DNA of 64,000 nt, from positions 5,262,501 to 5,326,500 of the forward strand of contig NC_012870.2 of NCBI RefSeq assembly GCF_000003195.3. The letters run 5' to 3'. The position numbers and the translations under genes were made by a program. Below, in pieces: positions 11,590 through 22,195 of this stretch (the first letter of the stretch is position 1; every line of letters begins with the position of its first letter). This DNA is from Sorghum bicolor (lineage: Eukaryota > Streptophyta > Magnoliopsida > Poales > Poaceae). Below the pieces are notes generated by a model that saw nothing but the letters and a program-made list of their open reading frames with translations, made no database searches and was not told the origin of the DNA.

Positions 11590-12245
11590 TGAAAGAGTTG
11601 GGGAAAATAGTGTGACAGAAAATGAAGTTCTGCTGAAGCTCAAGACAGAAATGCAGGAACAGCTTACACAGAAAGCTATCACCATTGAGTATGCCCATAA
11701 ATCGGAAGAGCTTGCAGAGTTGTATGAAGGGCTATCAGTGCAAAAGAAATGTTTGACAACACTGACCTGTCCTGTCCACATGTCATGGAAACATTTCAAT
11801 TTATTTAGAAGAGTTTAAAAAGAAGAAAGGAAAAAAAACAGAAATTTTATTGCTCATAACTTCCATTTATATCTTTGCAACAGATGAGAATGGTCAAGTT
11901 CAGACACCATATATTAGCAGCAAAAAGGAGGCCTGGAATGCCTTTATCCAGCCTGAGAGTATGAATAATCTAATATACGAAGTTGCAAACAAGTTATACT
12001 CATCACCTTTTTTTCTCATGTAAATGTCGAACTGCATACACTTACACATGCTGTTCTTCAACAGCCAGTGGCCTGTATAACAATGTGTTCTTCCTCGAAT
12101 TTCCATCAGAAGGGCATATCAGTGCCACTGGGACAAATCATATTGCCAGAACCTTCAACAAGATAATGATGCGAGGATTAAACTTAATGTCACAATGGAG
12201 ACGACAGCTGCAGTTATACATATAAATGTCTTACAAATATATCTC
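11590..12245 (+). other. Possible exon remnants of an unidentified coiled-coil gene
   Basis: Three short plus-strand stretches look coding. About 11591-11750 begins LERVGENSVTENEVLLKLK and continues TEMQEQLTQKAITIEYAHK (Glu/Leu/Lys-rich, coiled-coil-like). About 11884-11965, after a CAACAG acceptor, reads DENGQVQTPYISSKKEAWN. About 12108-12245 includes DNDARIKLNVTMETTAAV. No start codon and no full set of splice sites joins them. I do not recognise the protein. They may be remnants of a gene or a captured fragment. Confidence 0.3.
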
Positions 12246-12656
12246 ACCTATGGAGTAGTATTCTAGAGTCTAGACTACACAAAAGCACGACAAATTAGAC
12301 TAATTAAAATGGCTTTGCTGTTCCATGACAAAAAACACATACTACAAGTGGAGATGCACCACATCCACCAGAATGACACTCCCCTTTAGCTAGTTTTTAT
12401 ACTACTTGAAGGGAAAACATAAGATGCTTCCACTCTGATCATTTGCCATAACAAATTACTTGAAGGGAAAACATATTGCTGCCATTTTGTATATTTACTA
12501 TAACAACTACATACAGTCAGTGGCTCAAATGGCATGTATGATAACTATGTCTAATTACATTTAAGTTTGTGCATGGATCAGCAGCAACGCAGGAACAGGA
12601 TCTTTTAGACTAGTAAAATAGTATCACTTTCTTCAAGAAAGTTGCTATCATTAGGT
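12246..12656. other. Intergenic / 3' flank of the PPR gene
   Basis: AT-rich with a short direct repeat (ACTTGAAGGGAAAACATA at about 12403 and 12461). It probably includes the 3'UTR of the minus-strand PPR gene. No gene. Confidence 0.4.
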
Positions 12657-15245
12657 TCAAGAAATAATTAAGGTGCCTAGAACATCAAACAATCTTTTGT
12701 ACTTTTTAAATCCCACCTGCGTGTTGTTATCTGGGTGCATGGGGTGACATAGATCTGGTCGGGGAACATAGCCTTCCTCTCTTAGTTCTTGAAGCAGGGC
12801 CTTCAAGGATGTGTAGATATCTTCAGACTCAGGGTGGCTTTTATCTGATGCAACAAATAAATGGCTGCTGTTATTAACATCTACCCAGCTGTACCCAGGT
12901 ATCTTCAGGATCTTATTATCCTTCATCAATCTTCTAACTTTCGATACACCATCCCATCGCCCAGCAACTGCATTGATATTGGACATGAGGACATAATAAC
13001 CAGAATTTCCAGGGTCCAACTTAAACAGTTCTTGGGAAGCAATGTCCGCAAGTTCAACATTGCGATGCACACGGCAAGCATGGAGAAGGGCACCCCAAAT
13101 GCCAGCATCTGGTTTGAAAGGCATATCAGCAATAAATTGTATAGCTTTATCTAACCTCCCAGAACGACTGTATAGATCGACCATGCAAGCAAAATGCTCC
13201 ATTCGTGGTGCAATCAGATATTCCTTAGTCATGCATTGAAAAAGTTGGAGTCCTTCTTCAACCAGCCCAGCATGAGCACAAGCAGATATCAAAGCAAGGA
13301 ATGTTACATGATCTGGCTTGTATCCTTCCTCCTGCATACGATGTAAGAAGCTCACTGACTCTTTAACAAGACCATGAGCCCCATAGGCAGAAATTATACT
13401 ATTCCATGATACTTCGTTCTTATCAGGCATGAATTCAAAAACACGAAGAGCCAACTCCATGTTCCCACATTTCGCATACATGTCTATCAGAGCACTCTCA
13501 GCAAATATGTCAGCCTTTATAGGACCCTTTATGATAACACCATGAATCTCCTTCCCATAATATATAGCTGGCAAACTCGCGCATGCTGATAGGGCAGAAG
13601 ATATGGTTACATTATTGTACTTTATTCCTTCCATACACATCTGACGGAAAAGGTCTAGAGCTTCTTGTGGTTCTCCATTCTGTGAAAAGCTTGAAATCAT
13701 TGAGTTCCATGTCACCTCATCCTTCAGAGACATTTTGGAGAAGATATAATGGCTCAGGTCAAGTCTGCCACACTTTGCGTACATGTCCATCAGTGCACTC
13801 TCCACATAGCATTTTCCTTCATATGCATTTCTTAGAACATAACCATGGATCTCCTGACCAAGAGGCAAAGCAGAGATACTAGCACATGCAGGCAAGACGC
13901 TAGCTACAGTAACAGCATTTGGTTTGATGCACTGTTCTAACAAGTACCGGAACATTTGCAGTGCCTTTTCACTCATCCCATTAAGAACATAACCTGATAT
14001 CACTGTACTGCCAATAACCACATCGATAGCCCTAGCCGCATCATACAAATTACGTGCCGTTCTCACATCCCTGCACTTGAAATAGATGTCCACCAAAGCA
14101 CTCACCAAAAAGGCATCCATGTGCACACAATTCCTGATAATATAACCATGTACCTCCTTACCCTGCTTGAGACCATTCAAGTCAGTCAAAGCCGGTAACA
14201 AACTCACTAGCGTAACTGAATCTGGTCGAGCACCACTCCTCAGCATATCACAGAACAATCCCAAAGCTTCATCAAGAAGCCCATTTTGAACACATCCTGA
14301 GATCATTCCGTTCCAGGTTACCAAGTCATCCCGTGGCAAAAGTTCAAACAACCTCCATGCATCATCCAAGCACCGGCATTTGGCATACATCGATAGCAAT
14401 GTGTTCGCCACTGCGACCTCCTGCTCTAAACCACATTTCACCGCCAGAGAGTGAAGCTGCACCCCAGACAGCAAGTCAGCCTCAGCAGCACACACAGACA
14501 GAAAGCACGCCAGAGTCGCAAAATTGGGCTCGCAACCAGACACCCTCATGTTCCTGAATAAACGCACCGCCCCACCCACGTCTCCAGCCTTTATGTACCC
14601 GTCCATCATCACGTTCCACAGGACGCAATCCCGCCATGGCATTCCGTCGAACGCGTCGCGGGCGTCCCTGAGGAGGCCAGCGTCAGAGTACATCTTGATG
14701 AGCGCGCTCCCAACGTAGACATCGCTGGCGAGCCCGGTCGCCCGCGCTGTGCGGTGGACCAGGCGGCCGAGGGACACCGCTCCGAGCGCGGCACAGGACT
14801 TGACGACGTAAGGGAGGGTGTGCGCATCGGGGCTCGGCGCGGCGGGGTGGGTCCACATCTTGACGTAGAAGAGGACGGCGAGGCTGTGGTGCCCGGCCGC
14901 GGTGAACCCGCGGATGAGCCAGTTCCACGGCAGCGATGATCCGGCGGCGGCGCGCGGGAGCGCGGAGAACACCGCTACGGCGTCGCGGAACCGGCGCGCG
15001 AGGACGTACATGCCGAGGAGCCGGGTGTGGAGCGCCAGGTGGTTGTGGTTGGAGAGAGCGCCGGACACGACGGCGCGAGCGTGGATTTGCAGGCCCAGCG
15101 GGAGGTGCGGCGCGGAGACGCAGCCGCGCAGGAGCGCCAGCAAGCGGTCCGCGGAGGAGACATCCGTGACGACCTCCGTAGCGGAGAAAGTGGTAGAGCA
15201 GCATGGCCGCCGCGGCATCTTGAGGATGGGGGGAGCGAGGCGCAT
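12657..15245 (-). CDS. PLS-class pentatricopeptide repeat protein, E subgroup (At4g21300-like)
   Basis: This is a single uninterrupted exon. The protein consists of tandem PPR motifs of P, L and S type from about residue 40 onward, with repeated phrases such as LIKMYSDAGLLRDAR, TWNGMISGCVQNGL, VESALMDMYAKCGRLD and EVSWNSIISAYGAHGL. It ends with E/E+ motifs (PDAGIWGALLHACRVHRN, PGYSWVDVNNSSHLFVASD) and lacks a DYW domain. Such proteins are nuclear-encoded, are imported into mitochondria or plastids, and usually act at single sites in organellar RNA, often in C-to-U editing. I chose the internal Met at 15245 (MRLAPPILKMPRR, basic and targeting-like). The frame also extends to a Met at 15395 through an acidic stretch (DLDDGD) that is atypical of a transit peptide. 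The similarity to At4g21300 is from memory. Confidence 0.93.
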   Translation of the reverse strand: MRLAPPILKMPRRPCCSTTFSATEVVTDVSSADRLLALLRGCVSAPHLPLGLQIHARAVVSGALSNHNHLALHTRLLGMYVLARRFRDAVAVFSALPRAAAGSSLPWNWLIRGFTAAGHHSLAVLFYVKMWTHPAAPSPDAHTLPYVVKSCAALGAVSLGRLVHRTARATGLASDVYVGSALIKMYSDAGLLRDARDAFDGMPWRDCVLWNVMMDGYIKAGDVGGAVRLFRNMRVSGCEPNFATLACFLSVCAAEADLLSGVQLHSLAVKCGLEQEVAVANTLLSMYAKCRCLDDAWRLFELLPRDDLVTWNGMISGCVQNGLLDEALGLFCDMLRSGARPDSVTLVSLLPALTDLNGLKQGKEVHGYIIRNCVHMDAFLVSALVDIYFKCRDVRTARNLYDAARAIDVVIGSTVISGYVLNGMSEKALQMFRYLLEQCIKPNAVTVASVLPACASISALPLGQEIHGYVLRNAYEGKCYVESALMDMYAKCGRLDLSHYIFSKMSLKDEVTWNSMISSFSQNGEPQEALDLFRQMCMEGIKYNNVTISSALSACASLPAIYYGKEIHGVIIKGPIKADIFAESALIDMYAKCGNMELALRVFEFMPDKNEVSWNSIISAYGAHGLVKESVSFLHRMQEEGYKPDHVTFLALISACAHAGLVEEGLQLFQCMTKEYLIAPRMEHFACMVDLYSRSGRLDKAIQFIADMPFKPDAGIWGALLHACRVHRNVELADIASQELFKLDPGNSGYYVLMSNINAVAGRWDGVSKVRRLMKDNKILKIPGYSWVDVNNSSHLFVASDKSHPESEDIYTSLKALLQELREEGYVPRPDLCHPMHPDNNTQVGFKKYKRLFDVLGTLIIS

Positions 15246-15395
15246 GGCGAATTGGCTACCGACGGCGACGAGGTCGCCGTCGTCGAGGTCTGAGGCGGCT
15301 GACCGCACAAGCGTGACTGCTGCGTGCGATCGTGGTCGGGGACGGGGATGGATTTTCGCAATCAGCGTCCCCCGCGAAGCTCCATATTGCATCAA

Positions 15396-16187
15396 ACGAG
15401 ACCTCTTGTGGAAGAAATCTCGTGGCCCATGCAGCCCAACAGCCCAGTAGGCCGCTGACAGGGGCTTATCCAGGAGTTTAGGGAGTATCTGGACTGCTCC
15501 GCCCCATGTTTTTCAGATATGTTTCACGTCTTTTAGCCAAACGATTTTAGCTCCACGCACTCAGTTCGAGGAAAAAGGGTGGAGTTATGAAAACACCTAA
15601 AGAGGTACCCCACAAACTTCAGTTTTTTGTGGAGCTGCTCCACAGTGGAGTTTGTGGAGCAGTTCCAATCACCCGCTTAGAGTCTCAACAAGCCTCTTGT
15701 TTTCCAGATATATGATGTGATCGTTTGTCTTGTGTTTTTTTTTTCAGGAAACTTATTGAATTGTCTTGTGCTCTTTCTCTTTAGAAGAACTAGACGACAC
15801 CACGCGCATTGTTGCGGAAATTTTGTAGCACTATTACATGAGAAGGATTCATAGAGCAACGAAAAATAAAAACATATTTTTATATTTAATAAACAGATGA
15901 CTACCACCATTTTATGCACTTGTAGATACACATGTTATGCCAAAAGACATAATAAGGTCCTATTTCAGTCATATGTGCCATAAAAATACTACATCAGTAA
16001 TGAAAGCAAGCAGCTCCATCTCATTTGTTTCCTTCTATATCCTTACCTAGATTAATTTGTCTCATGGCCATGGGCAGATTACATCACGTATCATTGCCAT
16101 GATACCCTGCTCCCAATATCTCATGCATCTTCGTGCTTGGTGTCATCCTTCTACTCCATGCCTCTGTATTGTACGTCATTTGATCGG
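15396..16187. other. Intergenic; foldback fragment near 15600-15670
   Basis: No gene seen. 15610-15665 contains AGTTTTTTGTGGAGCTGCTCC and GTGGAGTTTGTGGAGCAG, a pattern common in grass MITEs, but I cannot define both ends. Confidence 0.4.
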
Positions 16188-16190
16188 TAA

Positions 16191-16550
16191 AGCTAGTCTC
16201 AATGGTGAGATTTACCTCTCGTTTTCAACACATAAAATATTGACATGAAACGAGGTTCTCTCACAGTGTAAAATTTCATTGCACGGTTTCATAGCTTATT
16301 TTACTATTTTCCTCTCCCTATCTTTTCTCTCATCCATCTCTTCCCGCATGAAGTCGAGCGGCTCCCATGAAACGCCTGAGCTCCTCAACACGGGTTTCAT
16401 CCTCGTTTCGTGGTGTTGGAAACGCTGCCCCACTCGTTTAGTGGCCATGAAATGAACTTCTTCTTTCTCCTCCTCGTTTCATGCAGTTTGCTGATGTGGC
16501 GCTCTCTTAAATGTGCTGAAATCTCCTATGAAATCCCATTGAGACTGACC
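16191..16550. mobile_element. Non-autonomous Harbinger-like element, TAA target duplication
   Basis: It is flanked by TAA at 16188-16190 and 16551-16553. The left end reads AGCTAGTCTCAATGG and the right end is the inverse of GGTCAGTCTCAATGG. The interior includes GATGTGGCGCTC and several TTTCAT/ATGAAA phrases shared with the larger copy at 27134-28105. It has no coding capacity. Confidence 0.8.
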
Positions 16551-16553
16551 TAA

Positions 16554-17804
16554 AGTGCTCCTCCAGACCTCAATGACAACCCTGCGACACATCAAAGCAG
16601 TTGTGTGGCTTGTAGCTTGAGCCTCCAGTCCAACGACACTATCTTTTAGCCACTCTAGCTCGCGATAAATCCTTTGGCTGGCAGCTGGCACCCTTCCATG
16701 CCAGCCAATGCCAGCTAGTGTTGAATCAAGATAGAATCAACCCACAATCAAAAATCAATGTAGATCTCATAAGATAAATAAAAACTCACACACATGCCTT
16801 TTCCTAAAGTCCGCTTCGTTCTCTTCCAACAGCGCCCAAGAGACCTTGCCGCCGCCGACGCGCTGGATATAGTCCAACCATTCTTCGACTTGAAAATCTC
16901 TAACACTGCCTCCTCAATTCATTAGATGTCTCGTGTTAATTGCATCCTCTCTTCCTCTCCGCTTGCCCACATGGCAACCTCGCAGAGTCAGAGACGTGGG
17001 TCTCGACATGCTACGGAAGCAATCTCGCTTTGATTTCTTACTGGAGGTGGCCTTATTGATGTGTGATGCGCTCGCTGGAGCTTAGGAAGCGGAAAACAGA
17101 GACTAAATATATAGTGTTAGGAATTGGAAGAGAGACAAACAGAAAGAAACCGATGAACAGATGAGGCAAGAACCGGAGAGTTGAGACCAATTAATGTGAC
17201 TGTTTATATGCTTTACGTTTCAGTATAGTGCGGCTAGTGGGTTTTGCTGTAACTTTTGCAGTTTTGGAAATACAGAGCCGGTGCCGCCTAATCTATAAAC
17301 ACAAATGGGATTCTTCACCTACTGACTTGCCCTGTGGGACTCTCAAATGACGTGGCTTCACAAAATTACAGAGAATTCATGTAGTAAGTTCCTCCTATTT
17401 AGGTATAGTAGATTCAGGTACAGTAGATACCTCAACCGCCAGCTTAGGATCTAGGACAAGAAGGATACCTCAATCGCCAGTTCAGGATCCAATATAAGGG
17501 CTGAAGCATCACCTCATCGCTTTGGGACGCTTTCTTTGGGACATTGCCATTGGGTTCATATGTGCATTCAGTTCAAAGTTCATGTGGTATACTGATCCTA
17601 AAAAACCCTCTCAAAATCAGTCCATCAGAGATTCTCTCTAAATCTGACAGCAAAGAGCATTACAGTTTGAAGAATTGGTATACCTGATGCATATTCTGTG
17701 TTTTGAATTTACAGATTCTGGAGAGCGCCGCAAACTTTTTTGCGTTTCAGAAAGGTATGGGCAGCTTAGGCAACAGCTAAACGCCATATTTCTGTTAAAA
17801 CCCA
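16554..17804. other. Intergenic; no gene seen
   Basis: No convincing reading frame. Short direct repeats occur near 17400-17500 (GATACCTCAA...CGCCAG...AGGATC occurs twice). It may hold decayed transposon sequence. Confidence 0.4.
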
Positions 17805-18027
17805 GGCCTTGTTTAGTTCCAATTTTTTTTTCAAAATAGGAATAGTAGCACTTTCGTTTGTATTTGACAAATATTGTCCAATCATTGACTAACTAGGCTC
17901 AAAAGATTCGTCTCGTCGATTCCAACCAAACTGTATAATTTGTTTTTATTTTCGTCTATATTTAATACTCCATACATGCGTCTAAAGATTTGATGTGACG
18001 GAGAATCTGAAAAAACTAAACAAGGCC
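17805..18027. mobile_element. MITE, GGCCTTGTTTAGTTCC family
   Basis: It starts GGCCTTGTTTAGTTCC and ends in the inverse ACTAAACAAGGCC. Interior phrases match the copies at 1922, 26423 and 48169. No intact target duplication. Confidence 0.85.
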
Positions 18028-18194
18028 TCAATCACATTCGACAAGTGTTTCAGCACTGTCACGTTAAGATCAAGTTCGAATGCTCATTAACTAGCACATT
18101 TGCAATACTTTCTTTATAAAAAAAGGTTTTAACTGCTTTTTATAGATGGCCATAAAATGAGCTCTTAAAACTATATTGCTGGGATTCCAACTTA

Positions 18195-18323
18195 GGGCTT
18201 GCTTGGATAAACTCAATCCCTCCCTATCCATATGGATTAGTGTGGAAAATGAACTTATTTTCCACCACAATCCCTTCCAATACGTATGGATTGAAGGGGA
18301 TTGCTATGTTTCCAAACAAGCCC
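18195..18323. mobile_element. Tourist-type MITE with TTA target duplication (129 bp)
   Basis: It starts GGGCTTGCTTGGATA and ends in the inverse of GGGCTTGTTTGGAAAC. It is flanked by TTA at 18192-18194 and 18324-18326. The palindromic interior contains ATCCATATGGATTA and CCAATACGTATGGATTG. Confidence 0.85.
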
Positions 18324-18326
18324 TTA

Positions 18327-19448
18327 AAGGGAAGCGCAACACAGGCAAGAAAGCTAGAGGCAAACATCCAAACAGCAAGAGATAGGAACAGCCACTAGCA
18401 GAACTCAACTCTAAGAACTAAGCAACCAGAATATCATAGCAAGTCCTACATGTTATGTAGCTTCCTTTCCTGGACAAAATATTAAAGCCACTTTCACTTG
18501 GCGCGTGTCATAATCCTCCAGACGTCCACATCTTCCTTCAACAAAATCCACCAATTCTGCAAGCCAAAAACGATTTTGTGCAGAACTTCAGTACAGAATT
18601 TGTGCACAATAGACATTTTATTGAGCTGTCCACAACACCCAGACTACAATTCCAAAGGTGAGTTTGAGATCATATAACTGCAACCCTGGAAGTAACCAAG
18701 TTTCATAAAACTTTTTAGAACTACAAAGGGGACTCTACAATCAACCTATAACTACTATACTGATCATGCTACTTTGCGCTACACCTGTAACGACAATCAA
18801 AAGGGTGTGGGAAAGCAAAACGCAAGACGATCAGCATTCTGAATCATATAGAACACAGACAATCACATAGTCATAGTCCAAGATTCACAGGAGAGGTTTT
18901 GGAATGCGCTCCAGCTCCAGCTGCTCTCTGGATGATAATCTGGGAGCAGAAGCCTTTACAAACACTGCCCAAACTTTATATGATAATCAAAATTGCCCAT
19001 CGATGCAAAACACAACATTAGGCCTGAAATATCATCACTCTTTGCATTTGCATTAGATGGGCTTCATGAAATGTTTTGGCCATATAAATTGTGTGTCATG
19101 CTGTAACTACCATTTGCATTAGATAGTGAATGTTAGCAGCTTGAAACCAACAAGCCATAAAATGGTGTAAAGTTATCATACTTCTGTACTTCGAGTTTTG
19201 TTGCTGAGGGAAAAATTATTTTCCTACTGATACTGAAAACCAGTTCTTAGTTCAGAAATTGGCAGTGCAAAACAAACTCAATGCCACCCATTCACGGCAT
19301 GACATTTCAGATTTTGCAGTTGATGGTGTCCTCAAACATTCCACAAAGAATCTGATAACATTTCAATCATGAAGCCATGCCAAGGAGCCAATCTTACTGT
19401 CTTTCTACGGCAATCCATGTATGAACAGAAAGAAGATGAAATCACCAT
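18327..19448. other. 3' flank of the GeBP-like gene; no other gene
   Basis: AT-rich. Part of this probably forms the 3'UTR or downstream region of the minus-strand gene that stops at 19449. No second gene or repeat ends seen. Confidence 0.4.
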
Positions 19449-20231
19449 TCACTTGATAAATTTCTGAAGCGCATTGGCAACGTCGGTCCTCAGCCGGTCA
19501 AGCTTTGCGCTCTGCCTTGCCTCTGCCACCCGCTGCCTCTTCAGCTTCGCCTCCAGCCGCGCCGCCGTGTCGTCACCGATGCGCCCGAACGCCCTCTTCA
19601 GCGACCCGTAGCCGCACCTCGCATCAATCGCCTCCGCCTCCGCGGAGAGGCAAGGGTACAGCTCGGTCAGCTCGTCAAACCCCCTTGGGTCCTCGCGCGC
19701 GTCGGGCGCACGGGTCTTCTTCTCCATCTTCCCCTTGCGCGTGTCCGCCCAGATGAGCTTGGAGAGCCTGTAGATGGTGAGGTCGCTATCCTTCGCGGGG
19801 ATTATGCCGCGTTTGAGGCGGATAGCGGCGTTGCCGTACCGCGTGCGAAGCGCGAGCAGCCGCTTGGCTACCTGCTCGGCGGTGAGGCGCTCCTCCGAGA
19901 AGATGCGGCCCCGCAGCGCGGCGGCGAGCTCATCGGGCGACGGAAGTCGCCCGTGCTTCTTCCGGTGCGACGCGACGGCCTCAAGGAGCGCGATCTCGTC
20001 GGAGTCCGGCCAAGAGCGCTGTGGCGGGCGGGGTTTTCTGGAAACGATGGGCTCGGGATCGGGCCCTGAAGAGCCGTCCGAGAGCAGCGAGGACGCGGCG
20101 GAGACATCGGATTCGGGAGCAGAGTCGAAGGTTGTGGAAGGTGATGACGGGGGACTCAGATGTTCGTCCGAGACGGTGGTGGTGGTGGTGTCGTCCGAGG
20201 GCACCGGCGAGGGGCGCTCCTCCGATGCCAT
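19449..20231 (-). CDS. GeBP/storekeeper-family (DUF573) transcription factor
   Basis: Single exon, 260 residues. The first 70 residues are acidic and Ser/Thr/Pro-rich. At about residues 72-165 is a DUF573 DNA-binding region, starting RSWPDSDEIALLEAVASH, with RLTAEQVAKRLLALRTRYGN in the middle and LSKLIWAD at the end. The C-terminal portion (FDELTELYPCLSAEAEA, then a basic helix with KLKRQRVAEARQSAKLDRL ending FIK) resembles the conserved tail of this family. GeBP-like proteins are plant nuclear DNA-binding proteins linked to leaf development and hormone response in Arabidopsis. The Met at 20231 is the only start compatible with the domain order and is preceded by stops. Confidence 0.88.
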   Translation of the reverse strand: MASEERPSPVPSDDTTTTTVSDEHLSPPSSPSTTFDSAPESDVSAASSLLSDGSSGPDPEPIVSRKPRPPQRSWPDSDEIALLEAVASHRKKHGRLPSPDELAAALRGRIFSEERLTAEQVAKRLLALRTRYGNAAIRLKRGIIPAKDSDLTIYRLSKLIWADTRKGKMEKKTRAPDAREDPRGFDELTELYPCLSAEAEAIDARCGYGSLKRAFGRIGDDTAARLEAKLKRQRVAEARQSAKLDRLRTDVANALQKFIK

Positions 20232-21793
20232 CTGCTGCTGCTGCGGCGGCGGCTGGCTAGGTTTTAGGAAGAAGTGGTTTCAGGTTTTGTTTGGGATTAA
20301 ACGGTGGATCTCGCAACCAATCAGTTCTCCTCGCCGGGATATTTAACTTTTGCCCTTTTATTTAAGGTATGGCTTTCTTTTTCTGAAAAAAAATTACTAC
20401 AACTGAATTTGTGTATAACTACTGAAAAATTATGTGAAACATCTTTTTACAAATTCCAAACCAAAGACGCTAAGCAAAAAGTTAAATTGTGTATATCCCT
20501 TTCTTCTTCTTTGTAAAGATGGGTGCACCATCGCATAATATATCTTTGTCACGTTTGCACGCACGATCGCCATATTACCATTCGCACGCCTCTATGGTTG
20601 CCTCACCACCATGGGAACTGTCGATGTCCACACGTGACGATGAGCCGCCTAAGCGCTAAACTATTGTAGTCCACCAAGTACGCGTTGCATTGACCAAATG
20701 GCCCATATCGAGGACCGCGACCTCTATCACACTCATGACGTTCCGTCAGACCACCATCTATCGAAGGCCACGGTAGAATCTATATATAGCATCGTCGATG
20801 GCAACTTCCACCTCGCCACCGAAGCACACTATAGCCATCAGCGTCAAGCGTCACCTATCTCACCATTGTGTCCAACTCGTTGTCGTGGCCCCTAGCTGCA
20901 CACACGCGTGGATGAGCTCATTCCACGATGTTGTGCCTTGCTACTGCAATCGCTATGAAAGTGAGCTATCTTATCATGGTCGTGGCCTCCACGTGTAACG
21001 AGCTCAAAAAGCATAAGGATGACCAATGATAACGACAGTGTCTAAATCCACGACATTAAACAGATGCATGGATTAGTTTAAGCATGTCGCTAGAATAGGT
21101 GCCATTGAGCCCCATTGTCTCGGCCTCGGCTCCTCGATGACTCTGGTTACGATGATGTGCTATTCAACGCCACTAATCGTGTGCTTGCCTTTCAAAGTGC
21201 CAACAAGCAAATAAATGTCAAATCTCACCACATGTGTTTCGACTCTAAGTCTAGTTTATCCTAAGTTAGCGTGCCCCTCACCTTCAATGTGCTTATGGCA
21301 TGTTAGATTTGCCATGCTTTTAACTTTTGCTTGATATGAATCAGATAAAGTAATTGAAAATTTGAACAATGGAGAAATGCATGCACTAAACAAGAAAGGA
21401 TAGGGATATCTTGGACTTCGACTTTTTCATCTAGACTAGCTCGTATGTCTAGCCTGTAAAAAAATTAGTAAAAACTAAGTAAAAAGTTTTTTCCTCACTG
21501 ATGATACAAATATAGATGCCATTTTAATACTTTGTTCTGGTAAGTAAAAAGTTGTTTTGGACAGCGACACGATCTCCAAAACATAACTTTGACTTTTAAT
21601 TTTTATAAAAATATTTGTTAGAAAGTCAAAGTACATTTTAAGACAAATTTACTCATATGATTTTTATATTTTTAAATTCAACAACTTAAAAATTATTTAT
21701 AATTTATATTCTTCTAAATCTTGTGCAAACCAACCTGGAGGGAGCAGTGTTTTTGAAGAACCTTGTTCCTAATAACGGAAAAAAAAAGTTAAA
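20232..21793. other. Intergenic; no gene seen
   Basis: Frames at 20304-20998 are short and compositionally unremarkable. No transposon ends found before the Stowaway copy at 21796. Confidence 0.45.
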
Positions 21794-21795
21794 TA

Positions 21796-22055
21796 CTCTC
21801 TCCGTCCCAAATTTTAAGTCATTTCAAGAATCTTGGAGAGTCAAAGTTTTTCAAGTTTGACCAAATTTATATAGCAAAATAATAACATTTTTGATACCAA
21901 CCAAGTATCATTAGATTCTTTATTAGTTATATTTTCATAGTGTATCTATTTTATGACATAAATATTTATATTTCTCTCTATATTTTTTGTCAAACTTAAA
22001 AATATTTTGACTCTTGAAAATTTTTAGAATGACTTATAATTTGCAACGGAGGGAG
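21796..22055. mobile_element. Stowaway MITE (TA target duplication)
   Basis: It begins CTCTCTCCGTCCC and ends GGAGGGAG, flanked by TA at 21794-21795 and 22056-22057. The interior includes AAGTCATTTCAAGAATCTTGG and its inverted counterpart. It lies only 140 bp upstream of the YchF start codon, so it may sit in that promoter or 5'UTR. Confidence 0.92.
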
Positions 22056-22195
22056 TATCTCGCACGTGCGTTTTGAAAGCCCTCACGCGCCGCTCACGTG
22101 CCATCCATCTATCCATCTCGCACCTCTCTCGTCTCTGACAACCGTACGCCCCACCGTGTTCCGGCGCCGCTCACGAACTCCTCCCGGCGCTGCCC

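Noticed and set aside
14683..15450. Several Arg/Pro-rich frames on both strands over the PPR 5' end
   Set aside because: Shadows of the GC-rich start of the PPR exon.
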